A DNA stretch of 64,000 nucleotides from Allobosea psychrotolerans (lineage in GTDB: Bacteria > Pseudomonadota > Alphaproteobacteria > Rhizobiales > Beijerinckiaceae), in NCBI RefSeq assembly GCF_002917105.1, contig NZ_PQFZ01000017.1, positions 62,001 to 126,000 on the forward strand, in the 5' to 3' direction. The position numbers and the translations under genes are program-made. The notes under the pieces are model-generated. The model did no database searches. It worked only from the letters and a program-made list of their open reading frames with translations, and was not told the origin of the DNA. Each line of letters begins with the position of its first letter. Within the stretch, counting starts at the first letter, position 1. Below, piece by piece: positions 17,701 through 29,700 of this stretch.

Positions 17701-20700
17701 CGGGCGGTTCCCAAGGTGACGGTTGTCGCGCCGCTGAGCGTGGCCGTGCCGCCGGATGTCAGCGCCGCGAGGTCGAGCGATCCGGCGGACGAGGTGACGG
17801 AGGCGGTGCCGCCGGTGGTCAGCGAGGTCGTGACCGAGATAGCCTCGGCCGCGGTCAGGGTCGCGTTCCGGGCCGCATTAAGCGTGGCCGCGGCGATTCC
17901 AGCATGCGTCGAGGAGGCGAGGATATCTCCGGCGGTGGTCTGCGCGGAACCGAGCGTGACAGTGCCGAAGGCCGAAAGCGTCGCCGTCTCGCCAGCGGTA
18001 AGCGTCGCGATATCGAGCGTCGCGCCTGACGAGGTTGCGCTCGTGCCGCTGCCGCTGGTCAGCGTCGCAACGGTGATGGCGCCGGGGGCGGTGAGGGTGA
18101 CGGCCCCATCGGCATCGAGCGTGGTCGCGGTAACGCCGGCATTGGTGGAGGAGACCGAGAGGTCTCCCGTCGTCGTCCGCGCAGAACCGAGCGTAACCGT
18201 GCTGGAGGCTGCGAGCGTCGTGGTTCCCCCTGTTGTGAGCGTCGTGACGCCAAGCGAGCTGCTCGACGAGGTCGCACTCGTGCCGTTGCCGCTCGTGAGC
18301 GTGGCGACGCTGATCGCGCCAGGGGCGGTGAGGGTTGCAGTCCCGGCAGCATTGAGCGCGGTCGCGGTGATGCCGGCCGTCGTGGAGGATACCGAGAGAT
18401 CGCCCGCGATGGTCCGCGCTGTTCCCAGCGTGACAGCTGTAGCGCCGCTGAGTGTCGCGGCTGCTCCCGATGTCACAGCGGTGAGGTTCAGCGCCCCGCC
18501 GGACGAGGTGACGGAGGCCGTGCCGCCGGCGGCGAGCGAGGTCGTGACCGAGATCGCGCCGGCTGCGGTCAGCGTCGCGTTTCGGGCCGCATCGAGCGTG
18601 GCGGCCGTGATCCCGGCGATTGTCGAGGAGACGGAGAGATCCCCGGCCGTGGTCCGCGCCGACCCAAGCGTGACGGTGCCGGAGGCGGCGAGCGTGGTTG
18701 CTCCCCCTGCGGTCAGTGTGGTGATGCCGAGTGTCCCGGCCGATGAGGTTGCATTCGTGCCGCTGCCGCTGGTCAGCGTCGCGACGCTGATCGCGCCGGG
18801 AGCGGTGAGCGTGGCCGCGCCAGCCGCATGCAGGGTGGTGGCGGTGATGCCGCCGGACGTCGATGTGAGGGCAAGATCGCCTGTGGTCGTCGTCGCCGAT
18901 GTCGCGCCGAGCGCATTCGCCGCGCTCAGGGTCGTGGCCCCGCCCGAGCTGAGGGTGCCGATCGTCAGCATCCCGGCGGTCGAGGTTACGCTTGCCGTGC
19001 CACCGCTCGTCAGCGCATCGACGGTGAGATTGCCCGCCGCGAGCAGGCTGGCGGGGCCGGCATCTGCCGTCAGCGCCGTGACACGCGCTGTCGTGGCGGT
19101 CTTGAGATGGACGCCGCCCTGCAGGCTGCGGGCCGACAGGCTCGGTGCGTCGAAGCTCACCGGCGCCAGGCTGCTGCCGATGCCGCTGCCGGCATTGAGC
19201 GCGATGACGCCGCCGGCCTGGCCGGCGTTGAGATTGACGACGCTGTCGCCATTGCCGGCGATGGCTCCCGCGGCCGAAACGGTGATGGAGGCCGTGTCGG
19301 CTGGAGCGATGAGCGTGCTCGTGACCCGCCCGAGCGTCACATCGCTGAGCGAGGCGAGCGTGATCTGCTCGCCGGACTGCATGGTCGCGCCCGCTGCCAT
19401 GCTGATCGTGCCGGCGGTGACGGCGAGTGGCCCGGTGGCCGCCGACAGGCTGCGCAGGATCCGCACCTCGGCATCGGCTGCGAGCGAGAGCCCGCCAGTG
19501 GCCGTCAGAGCGCCGATCCGCAGCGCGACGGCGGACTGGCTGGCGAGCGTCGGTGTCGCGAGCGTGGCCGAGCCGCCGATCTGGCCGGAGACCTCGCCAT
19601 CGCCGGTGGCCTGGACCGCGAATGGCGTGACGGCGTTGCCGACATTGCCGGACGCGTTGAGCACGATGTTGGAAGCCGAGATCGCGACGCCCGGCAGGTA
19701 GCTCTGGATCGAGCCGGCTGTCGCCGTGAGCGAGGCCGTGCCGGAGGCGAAGATGCGGCCGATCTGGGCGTTGCCGGCTGCTGCGACGAGATAGGCATCG
19801 CCGGCTCCGGCCGAGGCCGAGACCAACCGTCCGCCGATCTGGTAGGTCAGCGGCGTCGCCGCCGAGCCGATCCCGCCGCCGGCTCCGGTCAGGATCAGGT
19901 CGGTTCCGGCCTGAATCTGGACAGCGTTGAGCGGCGTCGTGCTGCTCGGCGCGGTAGCGACGGTGATCCCCTGCGGCGCCTGCAGGTTGATCGCGCCGGT
20001 GGCGGTGACGCGCCCGATATTGAGCGAGCCGCCGCCCGACTGCGCACCGGTCGTCGCCTGGACATAGATGTCGCCCTGGGCCGAGCCGGAGAATGTGCCG
20101 GTCGCGCTGATGAAGAGCGGCGCGGTCTGGCTGATGTCGACCGAGGTCAGCGTCACGCCGTTGGGCACGGCGTTGATATCGGAGACCGCGACGCGCTGGC
20201 CGCTTCCGTTCGTGCCGAAGAGCTTGACCGAGCCCGGCGTGGTGGCGACCGCAAGCGCCTGGAGCTGGCTCGTGGTCAGCGTGCCGTTGCGGATGGTGTC
20301 GAGGCCGATGGTGACGTCGGGCGCCAGCGAGCCGATGCTGCCGCCGATGTTCAGGCTCACATCGCGGCCGACGATGATCGCCGTGCCGTTGCCGACGACA
20401 CCCGAGGCCGGCTGCAGCGCCGCCTGGTCGATCGCGGCGACGAGCTGGCCTGCCTGCCAGACCGCGTTGGCGGTGATGCTGGTGGCGAGGTTCGGTACGG
20501 CCCCGGCGGAGGCGGTGGTGAAGCTGAAATTGCTTTCGAGCGTGTTCTCCTGGAAGCGCGCCAGCGTGCTCCAGTTCGCGCCATAGGCCTTCTCGAAGAC
20601 GCTGGCATAGCTCGCATAGCGGTCTGCGACATAGGCCGGCACGGTCATCCCGGCGGCGTCGGCGAGCGGCTGGTAGAGCGCGGTCGCATTGGCGTCGAGC

Positions 20701-23700
20701 GTGAAGACGCCGTTGGTGACGCTGCCGTTGCGGATCAGGCTGGAATAGAGCGTGTAGGTCTGGGTGACGTTGCGCTCGAACGCGGCGACGCTGGCGAGCG
20801 CAGCGGCGTCGGCGCCGTCGGCCTGGGTCAGCTTGAGTTTGCTCTTGATCGTCGAGAGCTGCTCGGTCGAGAGCGACTGCGCCGCGGTCTGGGCGTTGGC
20901 CGCCTTGAGCGTGCCGCTGACGACGTCGACGCGGACATTGCCGCCGGTGCTGGCGATCAGCCCGACGCGCAGATTGCCCGAGAGCTGCTTGATGCCGATA
21001 TCGCCCTGCGCCGAGATGTTGACCACGCCGCCGCTCTGGCTGCCATTGGCCAGCGTCGTCGTCATGGCCTGCATGCGCAGCGGCGTATTGATGCCGCCGA
21101 CGGCGCCGTTGACGCTGGTGATGGAGATGTTGTTGCCGAGCAGATGGGTGTAGTTCGGATCGGCCCAGCTTGCGACCTCGAGCCCGCCGGTGGCGCGGAG
21201 ATTGATGTCGCCATAGCGGCCTGAGGCGGAGTCGAGATCGGCGTTGAGGCGCCAGATCTTGGCATCGGAGTCGATGTTGAGATTGATGCCGCCGGCCCCG
21301 GAATAGGCCGCCACGGCCGCGCCCGCCGTCAGCGTCGCCTGGATCGGGGCGGCGGTCGTGCCGACGGAATCGCGCCCGGTCAGGGTCAGGTGGTTGCTGA
21401 GGATCGAGGCGTTGGGCGCCTGGGTAATGCTGCCGACCGAGGCGGTGATCGTCGTTGCGCCGCTCGGATTGACGAGGTTGCCCTGCAGGCGGATCGACTG
21501 GTTCGAGGTGATGTTGAGTTGGCCGCTCGCATTGCCGGCGAAGCTGATCCCGAAATCATAGTCCGCCCTGACCGAGGCGGTGACCTGGAGCCAGGCGTCC
21601 CTGACGTGGTTGTAGTTCCAGTAGGTGTTGGCGGTCGAGCCGTCGACCTGGCGGAAGTCGCGGCTGCAGAAGCTTGGAGTGCCGCCATTGCAGCCCTCGT
21701 AGTATTGTTGCGCGTTCGAGACCTCGATGACGCCGCCCTGCAAGGTCTGGTAGAAGACAGGATTGCTGGAGGCGTAGTACGGGTTATAGGTGACGCGGCC
21801 CTGCGCCCCGGTCGTCCCGTTCCAATAGTCCGGCCCCGACGAGGTGCCGTCGCCCCAGATGCCGGTCGCCGGCGCCGGGACATACACCCAGGGATTGTTG
21901 GCCGAGCCCGAATTATAGCGCCACACGCCCTGTTGGTTCGGATCGCCGCTGACGAGGCCGTCCTTGTGAACGAACAGCTGCTGCGTCCACTCGTAGCGCA
22001 TGCCGTCCTTGGTGTCGTAGGTCGTGCTGTCTCCGGCGATGAACTGCACGGGCTGAGTGGCGTTGGCGCCGCTCAGGATCGGCTGGCGCCCGTTGTCGGT
22101 GATGTATTTCGCGATGCCGGAGCCCGGCGTGTAGACATAGACCGTGGTGTTCTCGGCGGCCGGCTTCAGCCGATCGACGATCGTGATCTTGCTCGTGCTG
22201 GCGTTGGCGCCGGCGGCCGTGCCGGTGTTGATCCTGTTGGTGACGAGCGCCATGCCGCTGTTGTTGACGATGTCGACATGGCCGAAGCCGCCATTGATCT
22301 TGATCTTGCCGAGCACGTTGGTGCTGATGATCTGGCCGTCGAGCAGCACCGAGCCGCCGCCCGAGGAGGCGTTGACGTCGCTGACACTGAGCTGTCCGGT
22401 GCGGATGTCGTAGCTGACGGGGATCAGCTTGTCGCCGCTGTTGAGGACGCGGTAGGAGCCGGCCGCGCTGCCGTAGTTGATCAGGCGCGTATCGTTGGTG
22501 AGATCGACCACGGGCGAGCCGTAGCCATAGGTGTTGTAGTTGAAGATCGCGAAACCGAGCGCCTGGATCAGGTTATCGCCCAGAACGACCGACCGGTTGG
22601 TAATTCGCCCGGCCTCGATCGAGGCGTTGACGTTGATCACTGTCGCCTTGATCGCGACCTGTGCGCCGTAGATCTGTGAGCCGCTGCCTTGCGCCTGGAC
22701 CGTGTCGCTTTGGTAGTATTTCGGCACGATCGGGATCTGGGCGAAGTAGATGCCGTTGCCGAAATCATAGCCGCCCTGGCAGTTCATGCCGGTCGAGCCA
22801 TAGCCGATACAGTTGCCGTACATGATGGTGCTGTAGCGCAGCCCGGGATTCCCGCCATCCTCGATACGGTGGTAGAGGTTATAGTTCAGGCTTGCGCCGG
22901 AGCCGAAATACAGCGTGTTGGCGATCGCGTTGACGGTGTCGTTGATGACGTAGTTCTGCGATGGCGCACCCGGCGTGGCGCCGGGATAGGTGATCGCAGC
23001 GCCCCATTCAGCCTGCGGCGACGCGCCGGCATTGTACATGCCGTTGGGTCCGTTTGAGGAGATCGCGACCGCGCCGTTGGGCACCGTGACGTTGAACTGC
23101 AGCGAGTCGATGCGCTGGCCCGAAAAGCCGAATGAGCCCTGCGTGTTGTTGATCGAGACCAGGCCGCCGAGATTGCTGATGTCGTCGGCGATCAGCAGCG
23201 CTGGCCCGTAACCGCCGATATCGTCGCGGGTATAGGCGTTGTTGATGATGACGCTGGCCGTGCCGTTGGCGTTGAAGCGGGTCTGCGTCAGTCCGGTCTG
23301 GCCCTGCGCCGCGCCGGTGAACAGGATCTGCCCGGTCGCGAGGTCGGGGATATAGGCGCCGCCGTCGAGGATCAGATAGGCGGCGCTGTTGTTGACGACC
23401 TTGATCGTCGGCCCGCCATTGGCGGTCAGCGTGCCATTGCCCTGGATGGTGTCGCCATTGACGAAGACATTGCCGCCGGCCGCATAGAGCTGGCTGATCC
23501 GGTAGGCCCGCACCAGCCCCGAGGAGATGCCGCCGACCAGCGTGTCGGCGACGGCGGTGTCGTCGATCGTGCCGTTGGTCGTGGTGTAGTTGGCGCGGAC
23601 ATAGGCCACTGCGTCGAAGGCGTCGTCGCGGGTGACGACGACCGGCGCGCCGCCGGCCTTCACATAGACGGTCGGCGTCGCGTTGAGGTCGCAGATCGAC

Positions 23701-26700
23701 AGGCCGCCCGTGCCGCAGCCGATGGTGATCTCCTGCTCGTGGAACACGCCGCCGACAGCGCGGCCGTTCATCACCACCGTCGAGGTCGCCGATGCGCCCG
23801 GGGTCTCGTCGCGCTGCGTCACCGGGATGAAATAGAGCTGGAAGCCGTGGCCGGCGCCGTCGGCATTGGGCGTCACCATGCCGTTATAGGCGCCGAGCGT
23901 GACGTTCTGGGCGCTGAGCAGCGCCGCGCCGGTGTTGACGTTCAGCCGCGCCCGGTTCTGCAGGTCGGTCGAGGCATCGGCGTCGGGCACCGCGATCAGG
24001 CCGCGCACATAGCCGATCGCCGTGGCGTCACCGGAGATCGAGGTCATCGCCAGGCCGGACGCATCGCGCCCGGCGGTGACGTTGACGTTGTCGAGGCCGG
24101 TCAGCGTGCTGTTGGCACCGATCGTGATCGTCTGGTTGGTGATGATGTCGGTATCGGCCTCGGCGACGCCGACGGCGGCGAGGCCATAGGTCGTGACGAG
24201 CGCGTTCGTCTTGACCGTCGCGGTGGTGTAGGTGCCGATATTGATCGTGCCGGCCGAGGTCAGCGTAACGCCTGTTCCGAGCGTGACCTCATTGTCGACA
24301 TTGCGGGCGCGGTATTGCGAGGTGACGCCGGACCCTTGCAGCAGGCCGCCGGTGGTCAGCGTCACCGTGTCGTTGGCGGTGAGTTCGGTGATCGCCTGGA
24401 TCGCGATCGGGCCGGGCGAGGAGACGGCGTTGAAGCCGCCGGAGAAGTTGGCGTTGTCGCCGATCAGGACCTTCGACGAGCCGTCGATGTCGATCGTCGA
24501 CTTGGCGCCGACGCCGTTGATGCCGCCGCCCGCGCCGGCGCTGATCGTGTCGCCGAGCGCGAGTTGGGTGAAGACGTTGCGGCTTTCGAGCTCGATGCCC
24601 TGGAGGCAGGTGGTGACGTAGCAGCCTTTGGTGCCGTTGCCGATCGCGTTGAAGATGACGGAGGCGCCGATGTCGACCAGCACGTTGGAGGTCGCGTCGT
24701 GGCTGGCGAGCGAAGCGCTGGCGCCAAGGGCTGCCGCCTGCACGGCGTCGACCCGGTTGGCATAGGAATCGGTATGGCCCGCATTGACCAGGATGGTGTT
24801 GGCGCCGATCTGCGTGCGCGCGCCGATGCTCGCCGTGACCGTGGCGGTATTGGCGGTGTCGGCTGAGGCGCCGGCGCCGGCGACCAGTCCGCCGCTGCCC
24901 GAGGTGGCGCTGGCGATCTGCGTGTCGCTGCCGGCTGCGATCAGGCTGAAGCTCGTCGCGCTGTTGCCGAGCAGGCGGGCGTCGTCGCCCAGCGTCGCGC
25001 TCGTCGTCGCCGTCGAGCGCGCCTCGGCCAGCACGGCGCCGATCGCGTATTTGCCGGCGATCGAGACGCCGGTCGCCGAGGCGATCTGGCGCGTCTCGTT
25101 GGTCGCGTTGATCTCGACGGTGCCGGCCGGCAGCCGGACATTGTTGCCCGCCGAGGCGGTGACCGTCGAGGTGTTGACGGCCTTCGCGTCCGAGCCGACC
25201 GCGCTGGCATAGTAGGATCCAGAGCCGGAGAAGGACCAGGCGGCGGCTCCGGTGCCGCCGCGGCTGAAATCGCCGGTCGCGCCGGGCGAGCCGCCGATCG
25301 AGGTCACGGGTGTGCCGAAGATCGTGCTGGTGGCCAGGATCGAGAGGCTGCCGGCGGTGAGCGCACGCTGGGCGGCGGCTCCGCCATCCATCGCCGCGAT
25401 CACGGTCTGGTTGGTGGTGGCGCGCGAGATTGCCGCGCCCACGGCGAGCCCGCCCGTCACCGAGACGCCATAGGCGGCGGCCTTGGCGTCGGGCGTCGCG
25501 GTCGCGGTCACGCGGATCGCTCCGGTCCCGACATTGACGCTGGCGTTGTCGCCGAGATGGGCCTCGACGCGCGAGGAGTCGCTGGCGCGCGCGTCGGCGC
25601 CCGTGCCGGCGACCAGCAAGCCGCCTGCGCCGGCGGTCGCCGAGGCATAGGAGATGCCGGCGCTGCTGGCATCGACAGTGAGCGAGGTTCCGCCGGAGAG
25701 CGTGGTGTTGGCCGCGACATTCGACGTCGCCGTGCCGTCGAGGCTGCTCTTGGCGAGCGAGATGCCGAGCGCGCCGCCGCCTGCAGCCGCCGCGCCGAGC
25801 GCGTCGGCGCGCGAGCCTTGCGTCGTCGTCGCGCCGACCGTCGTCGCGCCGGTGACCGTGAGCGTGCCGCCGAGCCGGGCGGTGAGCGTGTTCGAAATCG
25901 CGCCCTGCGCCACCGCCGCGCCGGCGGAAGCCGTGCCCGAGCCCGCGCCGGCCTTGACGTCGATCCTGGACGCCACGCCCCCGGCGCCGTCGATGGCCGA
26001 GGCATTGACCGTGATCGAGCCCGTCGTCACCGTCGCCTGGTCAAGCTGGGCGCTGACATTGTCGGCGACCGTCGTGTAGCCGAGGGCCGCGCCGACGCCG
26101 ACCCCGCCGATGCCGATGCCGAGCGCGGTGTTATCGGTCGAGGTCTTCGAGGTCGAGGTCACCGAGACCGAGCTGGCCGTGATCGACCCGCCGAGCGCGG
26201 TCGCGCCGGTCTGGGCGCCGGTCGAATCGAGCAGGGCCGTGGCGCTGATCGCGCTCGGCGTCGCCGTCCGGGCGCGGTTGCTGGTGAACCAGGCATATTG
26301 CGAGGCGGCGTAGGCGCTGACTTCGCTGAAGGTCGCCGTCCGGCCGAGCTCGGCGTCGGCGGCGGCCTGGTAGACGGCCTGGCCCGACCCACGCAGCGAA
26401 TAGAGCCCGTTCACCGGGACGCCGTTGGCCAGCAGCGTGGCATAGGCGTCGTTGGCGGCGATCTTGACCTGCGCGTCGGTGAGGTTGGGCGTCGCGACCT
26501 CAAGGACCTGCCGATAGGAGTTAAGACCGGCGTCGCCGATGACATATTGGAGATTGGCGGCCTTCAGCGCGGTGTAGCGCGCCGCCGCGTAGTCGCGGAC
26601 CTGCTGGTCGGTCACCGTCTCCTGGAAGAGCGCGATGGCGGCGTTGGAGCGCAGCGCCTGGACGCCGCTGGCGGTCAGGGTCAGCACGCCGTTGACGACG

Positions 26701-29700
26701 GTGCCGTTCTGGATCAGCGCCAGATATTCGGCATTGGCCGTGCTGCGCAACTGGTCGTCGGTTGCGCCTGAGGCGTAGGCGCCGCGCAGGGTGCGATAGG
26801 TCGCAAGCCCGCTGGTGCTCAGCATGAAGCCGGGATCGACGGCGGTGAGCTGGTTGACGCGCGAGAGCGTGCCGTTGCCGCCGATATTGAGATCCGCGCC
26901 GGCGGGCGCGCCCGTGCCGACCGAAATGACGTTGACGGCCGCGCCGAGGCCGATCGAGCCGCCCTGGCCGATGGTGAAGGCGTTGGCATCGACGCTGCGG
27001 TCGCTCACCGCCTGGACCACGACCGCGCCGGTCGTCGAGATCGTGCTGCCGGAGAGGTCTGCGAGCACGCTCGAGTCGAGGCTGGCGACATTGGTCGCGG
27101 CACCGGCACCGACGCCGGCGCCGCCGATGGCGGCAACGCCCGTTTCCGGCGTGATCGTGGTGGTCTCGCGCGCGATGACGTTGAGTGAGCCGTCGATGCT
27201 CTGGCCGGCCAGTTCCTGGATCGGTGTGCGCCGCTGCGTCGAGTTCACACCGTAAAGCCCGGCGCGGGTCGTGTTGGCGACGTCGATCAGGTTGACCATG
27301 CCGGCGATGCCGACCAGGCCCGCGGCCGAGCCGCCGGCCGCCAGCGCGGTGAAGCTGTTGGTGCTGGTCGCCAGCACGTTCAACGTGCCGAAAATGTTCA
27401 ACGTGGTGACGCTCGCGCCGCCGCCGATCGTCGCCAGCGTGGTGCTCTGGCTACGGGCCACGACGAAGGCGCTGCCGAGCGCGACGCCGCCGCCGGAGCC
27501 GACACCGGCGACGCCGTAGAAGCCGTTCGTGCTGTCGGCGGTGACGCGCAGCGAGGCCGCGTTGAGGATGCCCTGGTCGACATTCGCGGTCGTGACCGCC
27601 TCGAAACTGTTGACGAGGCCGGTCGCCGCCGCGCCGGCGACGCCGGCCGAAAAGCCGATCGTCTTGCCGGTCGAGGCTTGCGAGGACACCGCCGCGACCT
27701 CGACCACGCCGACGCCGCCGAGCCCGGCCTGGCTGGTCGCGATCGTGCCCGTGGTCGAGTTCGTCAGCGCGGCGCTCGTCTGGCGCTTCAGCGTGGTCTG
27801 CGCGTCGGCGCCGGCGCCGGCCGCGCCGCCGATCGCGCCGACGACGATGTAGCTGCCGGCATAGGAATGGCTGGCGGCGTCGACCACGATCGCGGTCGGG
27901 TTCTGGCCGGCGTTCAGCCTTGTGTCGATCGCACTGCCGTCGATCGTGGCCGAGGTCGTTCCGCCGAGCGAGTTGCGGATGGTGACATAGCCGACCGCGC
28001 CGCTGATCGGGTAGACCGCGATGCCCGCCGTTACCGCATTGGCCATCACCGCCTGCTGCGAGGTCGCGATCACGGCCAGGCCGCGAATGCTGCGCTGGGC
28101 CATCGCCAGGTCAGGCAGGCTGGTCGACGGGCCGCTCGGGCTGGACAGGCTCGGCGGGCTGACGAGCGCGCCGCTGGCGAAGCTCAGCGACCCGGTGCCG
28201 TTGACGCGCGCATCGACGGAGCTGGTCTCGCTGATCGAGGCGACAGTGTTGCCGCCGATCGTGTTGTTCACGATCGAGAGGCCGCCGGCGACGCTGGGCG
28301 AGCCGCCGGCCGCGCCGAGCGCGCCGGCCGAGACCGCGATGCCGTCATGATTGGTCGCGATCACGCCGACATTGTTCTCGGCGATGATGTCGGCGCGCTT
28401 CACGGTCGCAGCCACGTCGGTCGCGACGCTGCTGGTGGCGACCGAGCCGGCGAGGCCGACCTGGCGCGAGATCGCGATGCCGATCGACAAGGTCGAGATC
28501 GTGCCGGTCGACTGGCTCTGGACCAGCAGGTCGCGCGAGGCGCGCAGCCGCGCATCCTCGATCGTCGAGCTGACGCTGTTTTCGATGCTGTTCTCGACGA
28601 CCGAGAGACCGAGCGCCGCCGACCCGAAGCCGAGGCCGAGCGAGCCTGCCGTGCCGCGGATGGTTGCGGCCGTGCTGCCGTTCAGCTTCACGTCTCGGGC
28701 CGTGACGATCGTGCCCGCGCCGGTGATGCCGGCGCGCACGACGTTATCGACCGACTGCAAGGCGACCGAGGCGACGCCGGCGAACTGGCCGGTGGCCCCG
28801 CCGAGCCCGACAGCGACACCGGTGATGCTGGCGCCGTCCTGCGCCCGCACCGAGACATCGCCGGTCGCGGTCAGGATGACGTTGTCGATCGTCGCGATAT
28901 GCGACTGCGCCACCTCGTTGCTGAGGAAGGAGATGCCGACATTGTTGCGCCCGACCTGCACCATGCCGGTGATGGCGACGATCGCGGCGCCGTTCGGGTT
29001 GGGGTCGCCGCCATTGGCGACGGAACCGTCGAACTGGACCTGGGCCGCGTCGGCCTGGGAGAAGGTCTGGCGGCCGGAGATGATGGCGTCGAAGGTCGTG
29101 TCGCGGCTGCTGTCGGCGGTGACGACGACGTCGCCGCCGATCGTGATGGTCGGCGGCGCTCCGGCCGTGCCGCTGATCTCGGCCCGCGTCGTCGGCGTGA
29201 CCTTGTTGAAGACGAAGGCGCCAGCCAGGCCGTTGCCGCCGAGGCCGACCGTGGCGGCCCCCGAGGCGATACGGCTTGAATTCGAGGCGACGACGTTCAG
29301 GCCGTTGAGATTGACGAAGCTCGAGTTGCGGATGGTCGCGCTGACCGCGTCCTGCCCGCTCGGATCGCCGATCTCGGCATAGCTCAGCGAGAGCCCGATG
29401 CCGGACTGCCCGCCGAGATAGGCCGCGCCGCCGCCGATGCCGATATCGGTGGTCTGATAGGCGTTGACGCTGGCGAGTTTCGAGACCGAAGTGGCGGCAT
29501 CCCCGGTGATGGCGGAGTTGGCGATCGAGGCCTGGACCCGGCTGGTGACGAGCCCGACCGCCGCCGAGATCGCGGCCGCGCCGCTGCCGCCGGCCGAGAC
29601 GCCGATGCTGACGCCGACGATCGTCGCCCGGCCGCCGGCAATGGCCTGGACGGAGGTGTCGTAGGCGCCGGTCAGGCTCGATCCGGTGATCTGCGCGTCG

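Noticed and set aside
16980-18860. Regularly spaced repeats considered as a CRISPR-like array.
   Set aside because: Units are 234-243 bases, in frame, similar along their whole length without unique spacers, and there are no cas genes.
17479-21224. Long plus-strand open frames (740 and 798 residues) opposite the adhesin gene.
   Set aside because: They are antisense to the repeat-rich GC-biased coding sequence, overlap each other in different frames, and show only low-complexity composition without a recognisable domain.
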